64,000 nucleotides of DNA, taken from contig JAFMSR010000007.1 of assembly GCA_022818135.1 (NCBI GenBank), positions 24,183,846-24,247,845 on the forward strand, given 5' to 3'. This DNA comes from Saxidomus purpurata (lineage: Eukaryota; Mollusca; Bivalvia; Venerida; Veneridae). Positions within the stretch are counted from its first letter, which is position 1, and every line of letters starts with the position of its first letter. The translations under genes were made by a program, and so were the position numbers. Shown one piece after another: positions 1-11,369 of the stretch. The notes under the pieces were generated by a model, which was not told the origin of the DNA, ran no database searches, and saw only the letters and a list, made by a program, of their open reading frames with translations.

Positions 1-1443
1 GACATGCTGGAATGTTATTAAATTTATACATTTAACTGGAAAACGAAAACACTTCGACTGCCGCGGCTGTATATAATTTAATCAACTTGTTTTAAATAAA
101 ATACTTCTTACTAAAATTGTGTACACGGTCAAATGTTTTAAAAGTTTCAGAGGGTACTGACCGATATATTATACAATACAATAGTGTGCAAGAAACGTGT
201 GTATGTGAAACAGAGACAGGAAATAACTCTACCCGCAGGCAATATCCAGATAATAGATAGGTAATAAAACGATTAAGGGTCATAAAACTGATCCACTTTA
301 ACCCCATTCAAAGGTAAAGATTATTTGAAATTGTTGTCAATTTGTAATATAAATTTAAATGATAATATCTATTTATCCTATATTATGAAACATGTATTTG
401 CTTTACTAATAAATGTTAATATATGTACCGTATGAAGAATAAGAGTAACAATCGCGTTGAAGACATTACATTACTTCAGTGATATGACGTGAACAATAAT
501 TTACAGTATACATTTGAACAAGTAATATCACCTGGTGACAGACATGTCTCGTCCTGATGACACCACCCCTACCCCTCTTACCCCAGTTGCGATCTGGTCA
601 CAAGGCTTTGTTTGATTTCATAACTATTACAACACTTTTGTATAAGTTCAATAATTATGCATTAAGCGACAGTGTTATTAAATTTTTCATTTATATGTTT
701 TATAAAAAATTTATATTGGATGCGAATCAGTTAGTTTTATAAACATGCCCTGGTAAAATTCATGAAGAATATGTATTTACGTTGATCAGACGAATTTACT
801 AAAAAACATACTAGCGGCACACTATTAGTATCGGCGTTAAAAGAATGTGTCTTACGTAAAATGCCGAGTACTGTCGAAACGGTAAATTCTTATTTAAACT
901 TAACAGGTTAGTTGAGTTAAAGTTAAAAAGGACTGCAAAGATAAACATTAAACATAATTATTTTTATTTATCTAAAAAGCAAAATGAAATATCGAGACAT
1001 TGTAATAGTGACATTTATTTTGTTATATTAGCAAAAAGGCAAAAATTTGAATTGAAATGCAATATTTGCATCTAAACTTGCATTGTTTCGAGTTTCCACT
1101 ATAATTCAATGTCCGTAAAAAGCGAAGGTGATAGTTTTTAAACGTAAAAAGGACCATTAATTTGATATTTTACATTGACAAAAAAATATTCATGAAATGG
1201 CAGAGAAATTAAACTAACATTTGTGATAATGACAAATTTTGTATGTTAAACAGAAAGAAAGTTTTGACGAGTTATTTGATAATATCCTTCTTTACTCTTT
1301 GTGAAAACGCACATCGGTTTTCCAATACACGATGGTTAAAATAGTTGGGGATGATGTAGACAAAGAACAAAATATGTATAGAAGTTTTCGAAATATTTAA
1401 ATTGGGCCAAAAATAATCTGGGCAGAAAAAAAGCAGGATAATT
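1..1443. other. AT-rich stretch with no recognised gene
   Basis: I see only short ORFs without family resemblance, and no convincing splice-flanked exon, tandem repeat or element end. It is probably intergenic or intronic. Confidence 0.5.
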
Positions 1444-2049
1444 TTCTGTACAGAATAAAAATTCTGTACAGAAAAAAAAATTGTAGCATAATAATTTCTG
1501 TACAGAAAAGTGGTTGTGAATTCCTACCACAGTGTGTGTAGTTTTCGCGATACATGTATATTTCCAACTTCTATGCATGATTTTTGCACTTTAATCCTGT
1601 TCCACGTTAATTTAAGAAATCCTATGGCAACTTGTTGTATACTAATTTCTGCATTAGTCTGCCTAGTACCTTTATTTAATTTCATGTATTTTTGCATATT
1701 TAAGTCATTTTATCTGTATAAACATGTGTAAACTTTTCACTGGCAGCCATTTGTCGCAATGCATTATTGATCGTTTTTGCCAGTTCCTGACATTGTTGTA
1801 AAACAAAACATGACCATAATCTGTACAGACAAAGTACTAAAAATCTGTCTTGTAAAAATGAAAAGAGCAAAATTCCGCCTGATACAATAATCTGCACAGA
1901 CAAAAATCTGGTTCACTACGATTCTGTATAGAAAATAAAATACTTTCTGTACAGATTTTATGTCAGATTCTGTGCCTGTGTCTACTCTGTACAGAAAACA
2001 GAAATTATGTAAGCATTCTGCCCAGAATTAGTACAGATTCTGTACAGAA
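1444..2049. repeat. Cluster of the 12-bp palindrome TTCTGTACAGAA and variants
   Basis: Exact TTCTGTACAGAA occurs at 1444, 1462, 1496 and 2038. Near matches (CTGTACAG or TTCTGTATAGAA type) lie near 1820, 1882, 1921, 1943, 1985 and 2015. Spacing is irregular, so this is not a simple tandem array. The word is its own reverse complement, so each copy could be a dimer-binding site or a tiny hairpin. It could equally be the internal repeat of an unrecognised element. Confidence 0.7.
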
Positions 2050-3516
2050 TTGGCTCAGAGTTTTCGTGCAGGTTGTTTTCAGTAGATTATTCTAATTTAG
2101 CGTTTATGTGACTTGATATAAATATTATTCGTATATATCTATATTTCCTCATGTTAAAACATATTTCCTATTTACTTTCAAAACTTTAGAATGTAATTAT
2201 TGCACGACCGGATGTAAATTAAAACATAAAAATGAACTTGTTAGATCTTTTAGTTACATTTATTGTATACCTGAAAGGTCATACGAATTAATCGGACTGT
2301 CTTTATAGATTCCCTGTCATATGTTACCTTTTTGTCAGAGTCCCTTGAAAGGTCACATATTTCTTTAAGTGAAAACTTTAAAAGCTGTTCTGTTCCGGCC
2401 CCCAGCGCTATCTATAAAAAAATGTAAAGAATTTCAGTTGATCATTTATTTGAATCAGTCCGTTTGAACACCATAACAACAATAGTTAACAGTTGTGTTG
2501 CCCACTGAACTACATTTCCTTGCATCGCCATCATTTGTAAGTAGTTCTTTTGGTTAAATAAGTGTTGGAACTTTTTGTCGCGCTGAAAACTGTCATTTTG
2601 TGTATTGAATTTTAGACAATGCTGTATACTACATTATCTAAGTTCTAAGCTTTGTTGTTTTGCAGCATAAGATTTTTAAAAATAATTTAAGGTTTTCCTA
2701 CATAAACAGTGACAGTGATTTGAATAAACTTTGTAGATGTTCACTAAATAATGTTACAAACAATTGAACCCTGGGTGCAGGAAAAAAACCTGAGAGAAAA
2801 CCACTAGAGTATGCTAAATACAACATATAAATGCTAAATACAACATATAAATGCTAAAAACAACATATAATTATAAGATCTGGGCCTGGTGGTTTTGACA
2901 AGAAGTATTTATAATTTTTGTTATATTTAGAAATGAACGCGTGATGGGAACTTTAGGATCCAATTTCTGATCACACGATCTAAGCGGTCCAGCCAACAGA
3001 TGACACATACATGGGAAGAATAAGTTGCTGTTAAAAAAAACTACCACCTCCGCCCCGGCCTCCACCCATGTTTTGTCGCCGTGATATTAAACACAATTAT
3101 TCAAGTTATCACATTTCTTTATGTAGAACTTTAATATGTTGTTTGCAAACCATCTTCATGATTTAGCACTACTAAGTCTTGTTTGTTAGTCTGCATGTAG
3201 GACTTTATCGCCCAGATGAAGCAAACCATTCTTCAAGTTATAACATTTATATTGATTTTGGAATTTTAAAATAAATGTCCGTCATTAAAGTATTGCCGTT
3301 GAGTGATACCACCCGTTAACCTTTGAGAAACAATATAAAATGTCTTTAAATGCGTCAGGACATGAAAGAAATTATTTTTTAACGTGACTTTGTCTTGAAC
3401 CATTGAAAATTGAGAATAGATAAAAAATATGTTCTTTGTTCCTGGATAAAATTTCTCTTGTCTGTTTGGGTAGGTGCATTTAGTCAGATTGTCTTACTTA
3501 ATTTTATGCATTTCAG
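2050..3516. other. Mostly featureless stretch before the Cys-rich exon
   Basis: There is a weak candidate first exon near 2232, where ATG opens a short hydrophobic run (MNLLDLLVTFIVYL) that resembles a signal peptide. The possible donor after it is poor and I do not call it. A small 20-bp tandem repeat is listed separately. Confidence 0.35.
2811..2868. repeat. 20-bp tandem repeat, about 3 copies
   Basis: The unit ATGCTAAATACAACATATAA is repeated nearly perfectly three times; the third copy has one substitution and a different tail. Confidence 0.85.
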
Positions 3517-3610
3517 GAAAAGTACAAGGTCTGTAGTGACTGTGAATCTCGTGGTGCGTGCAGAAGAGAAGAGACGCCAACAGTAAAATACCCTGTTTGT
3601 CAAAACACAG
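3517..3610 (+). CDS. Candidate internal exon encoding a Cys-rich segment (partial gene)
   Basis: A good acceptor (pyrimidine-rich run then TTTCAG) ends at 3516 and a donor (CAG|GTAAC) follows 3610. Of the three frames only the one starting at the first base stays open. It reads EKYKVCSDCESRGACRREE and continues for about 12 residues, with four cysteines in a C-x2-C-x5-C pattern plus one more. This suggests a secreted or extracellular domain, but I do not recognise the family. The exon enters in phase 0 and leaves in phase 1. It lies 1.4 kb upstream of a C-type lectin exon on the same strand and could belong to that gene, which is inference only. I could not find a matching upstream start exon or the missing N-terminal half of a lectin domain between them. 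Confidence 0.4.
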
Positions 3611-4902
3611 GTAACACCTATTGCAAACACGACATGCATATAAAAAAACAATTCCTTTCAAATTGATAGTTCATATTCTTGTTTTAACTCGTCCACCGAC
3701 ATATATACCGTTTCTGTGCATTTCGTAGATAAGTTATTGGTTGTTGATTTAACAATAAAGACTAGACAGGTTCGATTTCGGTTACTGAAGTACTTTACTA
3801 AAATACTTCATAAGCTAAACGAAACCTTACTTGTACGTTAATAGACTTTTCTAAATAAATATTTGAAATACAATAGTATGTTGTACTAATGCTGCCATGC
3901 ATTGCTTTAACAGTTTCACCTTAATAAAAAACTTCCTACCTAAAGATTTCGGATACAGGTGATTAAATGATATTTTATCATATTAGACGGTCAAAATTGA
4001 TTTTTCTGCAGTTATAAATCATTTTCTGCATGACATTATATTTTTTCATGAGAAACCTCTTTTAATATTGTATATTTTCAAAATTTAATGAAAGATAGAA
4101 TCATACTGGTCCTATACCGGTCACCCGAAATGAAAGACATTAAATTGGTCAAGTGCAAACAAAATGAAAGAGTTCCTAGACATACTGATACGTTTTGGTA
4201 AAACATATTTTTATCATGATCTTTTAGGTATACAGATTATTTTTTCCGGTCAGAGACTGGTATTGTATTTACGTTGACTATCTGCACAACGTACTAATTA
4301 ATCTATCGCGCTGGGTACCAGACTAGACTTTCACAACTGATAGGTATGAGAAGCCTAAATTGGTGAAAACCGGAAGCAGGGAACATGCGGACCTACACTT
4401 TGTGTTTGATTGCTGATTGGCTAAAACTAAGTGGATGCATACGAGAACAATTCTTTTGAAATAACCGCTGGATGATAGATCCCAAATGAAATATGAAGAG
4501 AAAAATCTGGATATAAATCATAATTAACATATTTGATATTTGAAAAAAACTGACATATTTGGTCAGTGACCACTAAAACTGCCACGAAAATGGGGGTGGT
4601 GTCATTCAGCTCAAAGTATTGAACCACATGTATAAATTTTGTTATTTTTATATGGGACTAGGATGATTCTGCAAAATAAAGTGCATTTCAGCAGTCGGTG
4701 AGATTTTGGGTTGTCGCACCGGCAGAAAACCTTATAATGTAAGTCTATGTAAATGCATTTTACTAATGCTACTTATACCTGATAGGAATTGTAGACTGTG
4801 ATTGGCAGGTTAAAATATTGAGAGGATTCGACATAGCAAAAACCAGATGAAACGGAAAACTGATTTCTTTGACAAATTTATCATGTATGGACAATATTTT
4901 AA
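3611..4902. other. Possible intron between the Cys-rich and lectin exons
   Basis: There is no open frame with family resemblance here, and in particular no first half of a C-type lectin fold. No tandem repeat or element end stands out. Confidence 0.35.
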
Positions 4903-5166
4903 ATATCTTGCATTTGCTTCAATCACAAAAACCTTCAAACTGATATTTATTTAAAAAAACATGACGAATTCGATAATTTCGGGAACGATTTAGAAAACGA
5001 AGATGATTTCAGATGGTTAGACGGAACAGCTGTATCTGATGGGTATAATTACTGGTACCCAGGAGAACCAAATAATGAGTTCGATATTGAAGATTGCGCA
5101 ACTGTTTTAATCTTTTGGAATGATTCACCGTGCACTTTACAATATTGGAGTATTTGTAAATTTTAA
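4903..5166 (+). CDS. C-type lectin-like domain, 3' terminal exon (partial gene or pseudogene)
   Basis: The open frame runs from an in-frame stop (4900-4902) to TAA at 5164-5166. Its last ~60 residues are the C-terminal half of a C-type lectin-like domain. A DLENEDDFRWLDG stretch leads into the WLDG motif (5014-5025). The Ca2+/sugar-binding EPN triplet is at 5065-5073, followed by NN. A cysteine is coded at 5095, the second calcium-site WND at 5116-5124, and cysteines at 5131 and 5155; the protein ends ICKF. EPN is the mannose-type version of the site in this family. The WIGG-like segment upstream is degenerate (NFGND) and the first half of the domain is absent. Exon start is unclear: acceptor-like TTTAG or TTTCAG lie near 4992 and 5010, but homology extends above both. 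It could be the last exon of a secreted lectin such as those expanded in molluscs, or a truncated pseudogene. Confidence 0.65.
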   Translation: MSCICFNHKNLQTDIYLKKHDEFDNFGNDLENEDDFRWLDGTAVSDGYNYWYPGEPNNEFDIEDCATVLIFWNDSPCTLQYWSICKF

Positions 5167-6040
5167 GTTTGAAATATACCATATTTATTTCTTTTTCGGT
5201 ATACAATATAGCAAGTAAACCAATAAAGCAAGTAAACCAATTAAGCAAGTAAAGTAAACATTTAAAACATCGACCAACAGCTACACTAAGGTCAAACTAA
5301 AAATCCGGTAACCGGTCTATATGAAGAATTATTGCTCGAATGAGGAAAAAAAACAGAAAATGTAGGTGTTGCAAGGTTTTTTAAGGTGTACTTGCACCCA
5401 TTTCGATCATAAGCGTACACAAATGCTTTCACTTTTTACCGTATCATCATACCAGAACAAAGCTAAACCCGAAAACTATCTTGTATATAAACATGCAACA
5501 TATTTTCTGACTTGGATTTAAGTAGTGCTTTGCAGTATTTTAAGGTAAGTCGCGGGTTTCCCCCAGAAATCGGGTCATTTTTTTAAAAGGCAACGCAGAT
5601 TTAAGATATTTTGCATGACAACCCCTTGACTAATTGACTTTTGAAAAAATAATACGGTGAAGTGATATTTCCATGAGAACTGAGTTAAAAGCGCCACCTA
5701 GCGGGGAGGTGTATTTTCGTCAATTTTCGTGTTATTTTCGATATATCTCTTTCTATGTTGATAACGAAACGATCTAGTTTTCATAAATGCAATGTCGAAT
5801 CATTTATCTATCTGAAAAAATAAAGATATCTAATATTTTTTGCCAAAAATATGAAAAATTGTGGAACGAACCCTGTAGGGGCGACAATTTTCAAAGCAAA
5901 AATAACTGCAAAGTTTACGCATTTAGCGTCAATTGCGAAAAAACGGCCCGAGAGAATTTTTTTTTAAAAGCGCTATGGATTCTTAAACCAATTTAAAACA
6001 ATTTTATCAAATAAAAAAGGGGGGTCACCGTCCTTCTTTT
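5167..6040. other. No recognised gene; flank of the inverted-repeat element
   Basis: Low-similarity AT-rich DNA. An ORF at 5787-5996 has no family resemblance and I do not call it a gene. Confidence 0.4.
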
Positions 6041-8048
6041 CATGCCACCGAAACTATTTTGAAGTGGGAAAAACATGAGAAACGTTGACGTAAAATACAA
6101 GATTGACGTGACGTAACGAGCTGATACTGACGTTTTCTGACGTTTCTTGTTAAAAATAATACTGGCGTTGTTGCTTTATGAATTCATTTTAGATCGATTA
6201 TTCGAAGTGATCAAAGTAACAATTTACTGCAATACAAACATGCATTAAAAAAAAATTACGTTTTCTTCATATCAAAGAAGCTTCACAGACTTCAAGTTGT
6301 CTTTCTCTGCCAATATTGCTTAATATCGTGTCCAAAAAGTAAATTGCGTATCGATATAAAAATATCAAATTAAGAATTAAAAGGCTTCTGTTTGAAACAC
6401 AATTTAATCGTCTTCGTTTCGATTAATGAACACAATGTTTGAACATTATACTTGAAGAAGCAAACAAATTCATTCTTAGGAAGATTAAATGGATTTTTAA
6501 AAGACGAAAATACTACTCTATGTTATAGTGTTTAGAACAGTATAATAATATTTGCGAGTGTCGCAAAAAGTGTACGATTTACGGTAATACTGGCCTGGAG
6601 TTGTACAGTAGTGTGGGCTTCATGGAGCGCTTACATATAAAAACATAAGAAGATAGAAGTCAGGACTCGGCGTCATCGGCTAGCAATGCAAATTCCGAAC
6701 ACCTCAAACCGCTCGGCGGCCATCGCAACAACTTCAAGGCATGAATTTTGAAGATAACGCGTATTTACAATAATAAATTTGTTTCAAAACCTTTATATTA
6801 GTAATTTAAAGATGATAGTTTTTCGCAAACATGAGTGTACATGTACTTCGTTTGCTGAGATAATCAGTTACATGCAAGTTAAATATGCTTTATATATCTG
6901 CATGGGGAGGGCATAGATACGACACTTTATACAAAAGAGTTATCAAGCGGACAACCGATTTCAGGGTGTATTCAGCAGTAGCCCCAACTATTTACCTCAG
7001 ATCTTTTTCCTTTGGTAATTCTATTCGCATTGCAGTCCATTTATTGGATCATACATGTCTTGTACGAGACCACTACAGTCGGTTCAATATCTTTTAATTC
7101 ATACCCGTATTTTGATGCCAGGGAAACGTGCGGTAAAAGCGTTGTTTTATTGCATATACTAGCTGGTTCGACTTTGCCGAACCACACTTGTTCATTTATT
7201 TATTTCCCTTTATTTTTGGGTTAGGTTCTTAAGAAGAGGCGTATAATGTTTTATCATTTCTTGACAGCAAACGCAACTACTTATTAATTTACTATTTATT
7301 AATTTATATTAATTTATTTTTTCTCGATTGCAAAACAAGTTCTTACAACTTAGATAATCGCTCTGGAGACTCATTACAAATGAAATCAATCACGAATAGA
7401 GAGAGAGAGAGACAATGTGTATCAGATAGATTGTTGTTGTTCAATTTATATCTCTCCGGAAAACAACTAGGTATTTTCTGCCAGCATTGACCGAGTCGAT
7501 TTTGTAAGTTTTTTAAGAGTAATTTATTTAACACTGTATCAAAGAATTCATACTGACAAGCATCACTAGACCCTTGAAATCCGCCATGCACACTATTGTA
7601 ATTTCATATTGCGCCCATTCTTATATTGAAGATAACCTGTAAATTTACGATGGGCAAACATGCGGCAACTAAAATGATATTTCTTTTTCAGTTTTACGTC
7701 AAATGTTTTCTGTATTGTGTTTATAAATGTAACATTATACCACAACTGATCCGTGTTACAAGTAAATAAAATGGTGTCGAACCAGATTATAACACAGGTC
7801 AATTTTACCATTTTATTAAAATACGGTGTCCATACAAATTTATGGTTTAAGTATCGAAGCTACATATCATATTAGTCATTGACGGATCGATCTAAAGTGA
7901 CTTCTGCATAATAAACAACAACGCTAGTAATTTATTTTAATAAGAAACGTCAGAAAACGTCAGTATCAGCTCCTTACGTCACGTCAATTTTGTATTTTAC
8001 GTCAACGTTTCTCATGTTTTGCCCACTTCAAAATAGTTTCGGTGGCAC
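6041..8048. mobile_element. DNA element with ~165-bp terminal inverted repeats
   Basis: The left arm (about 6041-6203) and the reverse complement of the right arm (about 7883-8048) match almost base for base for the outer ~105 bases and less well after that. The ends read CATGCCACCGAAAC and, inverted, CGTGCCACCGAAAC. Each arm carries five TGACGT words; the left set is at 6086, 6104, 6109, 6128 and 6138. The 1.7-kb interior has only short ORFs and no transposase I recognise, so it is probably non-autonomous. High arm similarity suggests recent activity or gene conversion. I see no clear target-site duplication. Confidence 0.75.
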
Positions 8049-8352
8049 GAAAACTCAGCATTGGTAATGCGAAGTATATATTTTCATTGATATTGAGAAC
8101 AGTTTTCCAGAAAATAAAATCCAGCATCCGAAATTCAGAGGTATGTTAGGATATGTTGTGAATAAGGAAAATATTAGACTTTGATCATTCTTTCAGCTAA
8201 TGCATAGGTCTGTATTGTTTGTTATTTGATACTCATTTATAAACTTGGAGGTGCAATGTATGTCTACAAGGATGAGGCCTTGTCCTTTACAAGTTTGCGG
8301 TAATACCTACCAAAAATACTTTAAATCTTGATATTTCATAACAAAAACGGTA

Positions 8353-8545
8353 TACTGAAAACTCCATATATAGCGACTCCGGATATAGTGAAATTACGGA
8401 TATAAGGAACACATTTTCTGGGCCGGATTTTTTTCACTTCTTTATTTAATAACAAAATGTTATAATGGATATAACATAATCCGTATAATAAGGAACACAT
8501 TAAAAAGGTCCATAGGAGACCGCTTTTTTTATACGGAGTTTACTG
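8353..8545. mobile_element. Short MITE with TA-type ends
   Basis: The left end (CTGAAAACTCCATATA, then GCGACTCC) and the inverted right end (CAGTAAACTCCGTATA, then GCGGTCTCC) are imperfect inverted repeats. TA dinucleotides sit at both outer edges. The interior repeats the phrase GGAACACATT twice. This fits a small Tc1/mariner-type or pogo-type MITE; I assign the superfamily only from the TA edges. Confidence 0.55.
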
Positions 8546-8699
8546 TAGTAGTCAATGTAACACGTAACATGCCGGGTACAGTGGTAAACGATACCGGTCT
8601 CGTCTTCAATTTTTAACATGCTGGGTCGTCAGCTCTTGATATATTTACTAGAAAAAGGTTTTGCTTTAAGAAAATGTCAAAGTCAGAGTTGCTATATTG

Positions 8700-9107
8700 T
8701 TATTTGCATATAAAGTTTAACATGCTTTCGCAGAATCTGGCTTTATTACATAATATTTTGATCACATTCAATACGGTATCCTTATAGAGAACATGTCCTG
8801 CTACGTTCTGTGCAGTAGTTATCCATTTTGCGGCCTTTGCTGTATGGTACACGTCATGAACATTCAAACTCCATGAGATTCTTTTTTCCTTCAGTGTTTC
8901 AACGAAATATCCCGCAAAATGTTCTACTTCTGTTTGAATCAAGGATCCGTTTATGTTATCCTCGGGCATCCATGTGCCGAAAAAGCTTTTCAGTCGGATG
9001 TCGGTTTGGGCAGTTGCGATTTCGTCTAGAAGCGATTGACGTTGAGATTCAGTTCCATTGCCAGTCCGGTATTTAGGAGTCGACATTCTTGGTCGGGCCG
9101 GACGCAT
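8700..9107 (-). CDS. Unidentified ORF of 135 codons with an internally duplicated segment
   Basis: I do not recognise the protein. The frame is open for 135 codons and includes the segment LLDEIATAQTDIRL followed by FFGTWMPEDNINGS. A very similar segment (LLDEIATAQTDIPL) is encoded again at about 9140-9180 on the same strand, because 8998-9110 and 9140-9228 are related copies. Composition looks more protein-like than the surrounding shadow ORFs. No intron borders are obvious. It may be an exon, a transposon ORF or chance. Confidence 0.25.
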   Translation of the reverse strand: MRPARPRMSTPKYRTGNGTESQRQSLLDEIATAQTDIRLKSFFGTWMPEDNINGSLIQTEVEHFAGYFVETLKEKRISWSLNVHDVYHTAKAAKWITTAQNVAGHVLYKDTVLNVIKILCNKARFCESMLNFICK

Positions 9108-9228
9108 ATATGTGCCACTCTATATACTCTTTCCAATGGGATGTCGGTTTGGGCAGTTGCGATTTCATCTAGAAGCGTTTGACATCTAGTCAGTTCGACA
9201 TTCTTGGTCGGGCCCGACGCATATACAC
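8998..9228. repeat. Imperfect direct duplication
   Basis: GATGTCGGTTTGGGCAGTTG occurs at 8998 and 9140, and CGACATTCTTGGTCGGGCC at 9081 and 9196. The two word pairs are offset by 142 and 115 bases, so the copies differ by an internal indel of about 27 bases. Confidence 0.8.
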
Positions 9229-9604
9229 TTAACGAAACTTCCAATAGTTCAATTGTTGCAGTCTTGTATTTCAACGTTTGCTGTTTTTATTTGATTTCGC
9301 TACAAGCATACAAAATACACATAGTCACATGCAAAATGTCTGATGATATAAAATATGTAATACTTCCTGGTATTATTTTACGCTCCGTGGCTTTCGGCAA
9401 TAAGAAATGGTGAAGTAAACAACTAAAGCGAATTTGTGGCTTTGGGAATGTTTTAAATGTCTACTGTGTATATAGTGAATTGTAGCAAATTTACTATCAT
9501 TATGTCCTGATAATATAAATACGAGATGTGCTATTGTATGGATATTAAACAGTCTTCAGAACAAAATTAAGCAAAGGCGTAAGAATGTGTTATCATGCAG
9601 GGGA

Positions 9605-9811
9605 ACCGCCTCCGTGAACGAGTGGTTAGAGTCGCTGACTTGAAATCACTGTAACCCCTAACAGGTTCGAGCCCTGTTACTAACACTGTCTGTTTGTGAG
9701 AAAGTTTGCAGTTTCTTACGGAGGATAAGAGTCTAGTACTGGTTCTTCCCAGATACCAGTATTAGGTAAACTGCCCGCTTGTTAAAATGACCAAAAGCGT
9801 TGAAACTCCAA
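9605..9811 (+). mobile_element. tRNA-derived SINE
   Basis: A pol III A-box-like TGAACGAGTGG (9615-9625) and B box GGTTCGAGCCC (9664-9674) mark a tRNA-like head. The body (GTTTCTTACGGAGGATA, then GGTAAACTGCCCGC and TTAAAATGACCAAA) recurs at 22621-22860. Two copies with the same head and body support a SINE rather than a tRNA gene. Confidence 0.75.
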
Positions 9812-10209
9812 CGAACAAACACCTTGCAGGGGAGTTCCACTCCTTGGATTATAGGTTTAGGGGATTTGTTGCATTAGGAGAAAGTGATGCTAAAACCACA
9901 ACGAACAGTCTTATTAGTTCCCTTAAACAATGGAACGTCGATTTAACTAAGTGGAGGGGAAAGGGTTTGGATGGGGCACCAGCGATGAGTGGCAGTGTTT
10001 CCGTGGTGCAGGCGAGAATAACTTAATAACTGCCAAGTGTGAAATATTTCACATTGTTTGAACCTTGTAATCGTCAACAATTTCAGGACATAGATTAAAG
10101 AGTTAGCATTTTTCTCTGCAATTCTGCTAAACGTAAGGAAATTCTATTCAAACATATTGCGGGCGAAAAGACCGTGTCCACGGTTACTGAGATGTTGGAA
10201 CTTTAAAAT
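9812..10209 (+). pseudogene. hAT-type transposase remnant
   Basis: The first frame (to TAA near 10026) reads FRGFVALGESDAKT and then WRGKGLDGAPAMSG followed by VQARI. This matches the hAT/ZMYM-like transposase core where a catalytic-region CRGQGYDGA-MSG-VQARI phrase is typical. About 100 bases later another frame reads FLCNSAKRKEILFKHIAGE, which fits the downstream NSAKR segment of the same family. The two pieces are in different frames with a stop between them, and the rest of the protein is missing, so it is dead. It starts directly at the end of a SINE. Confidence 0.65.
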
Positions 10210-10429
10210 CCTCGAGTCGGAGGGGATCACTTGCTCCACTTTCAAACACACGGTTGCTTTCCAGGGTTGATTCTTCGAGTCTCACGGACAACCACAACAT
10301 GATGCAAAAAGTTATTTGCACTCGTTGCTGAGTTCTCCATATATAGTAGAGCTGTGATAACACAGTAAGGCTTGGGTTTTATGGCACCTTTGTCACTTCA
10401 GTTACAGGGGAAATCCTGTGACCTCGTCA
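10210..10429. other. No recognised feature
   Basis: Probably continues the decayed hAT copy, but I cannot align it by eye. Confidence 0.3.
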
Positions 10430-10816
10430 AAGTGCACAGTGAGGCAGTGTAACCGGCGTATTAGCCTATGTAAAATCAAGTGACCCCCGGGCGGAGTAAA
10501 TTTTGACCCAGGGGTCACTATTTGAACAATTTTAGTAGAGGTCCACTAAACAATGCTGCATGCCAAAAATCTAAGCCCTGTGCCTTCCGTGAGGGGAGGG
10601 GGGGTTGGAGAAGATTAATGAAGTTTTTGCCTTTCCGTTGCATAATAATCAGAGTTCTGCATGGAGTAGAATTATTTGAACAGCTTGCAAAAAAAGCCCT
10701 GCCAACATTCAGTAACATTGGCCCAGTGGTTTCAGAGATGTTTTAAGGAAACCTTGAATGAACGGACGTACGGCCGCTGGACGGAGAGCTGTTCTAATAG
10801 CTCACCAGGTGAGCTA
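10430..10816 (+). mobile_element. 3' fragment of an ACAAGAG-family element (family A)
   Basis: It holds one internal unit (AATTTTGACCCAGGGGTCA, then AGAGGTCCACTA and ATCTAAGCCC), the GGACGTACGG-type tract, and the terminal hairpin AATAGCTCACCAGGTGAGCT ending at 10816. The 5' hairpin head is missing. Confidence 0.75.
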
Positions 10817-11369
10817 AACATTTAAACAAAATCTTACAAAAATGCCAGCTATTATTGCTAACAAAACGGGCGCAATCCAAATGACCAATTGAAATGAATA
10901 TATTAAGCAGAGAGATCTCGAGCCAGAGAAATCATACAAATTTACAGGTGTCACTGTCAGGATCTACAGTTACAACAACACAACATCCATCATTGATGTT
11001 ATTCTGAATGTTGTAAAACCAAATGTCACAATTCCAGGTTTAATTGAAATTTGGAAAAAAATTCTAGCAAATGTATTTGTAATATTGGCAGACTTTTTTC
11101 AAATTATGTCACTGTTCAAATTGTAGCCCATCTACTCACTAAATCTTAAACCGTCTCTCGCCTCATATAACGTAGAAAAATGCATTTACATATTAGCCAG
11201 ATTTTCTTGCAGTCCACAATATTTAAACAGTTCAAGTATGTGAAGTAGTGAACAGTTCTTGCATAAATATCAAATAAATGAAAATCGCCAAAGACAATAC
11301 GATTAAGAATGGGTTACCATCACCAATGTTGAACCTTAAAAATGTCAAAAGGTTGATGCTTTTATTTTT
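10817..11369. other. No recognised feature
   Basis: AT-rich DNA between two element fragments of opposite orientation. No gene or repeat end is visible. Confidence 0.35.
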
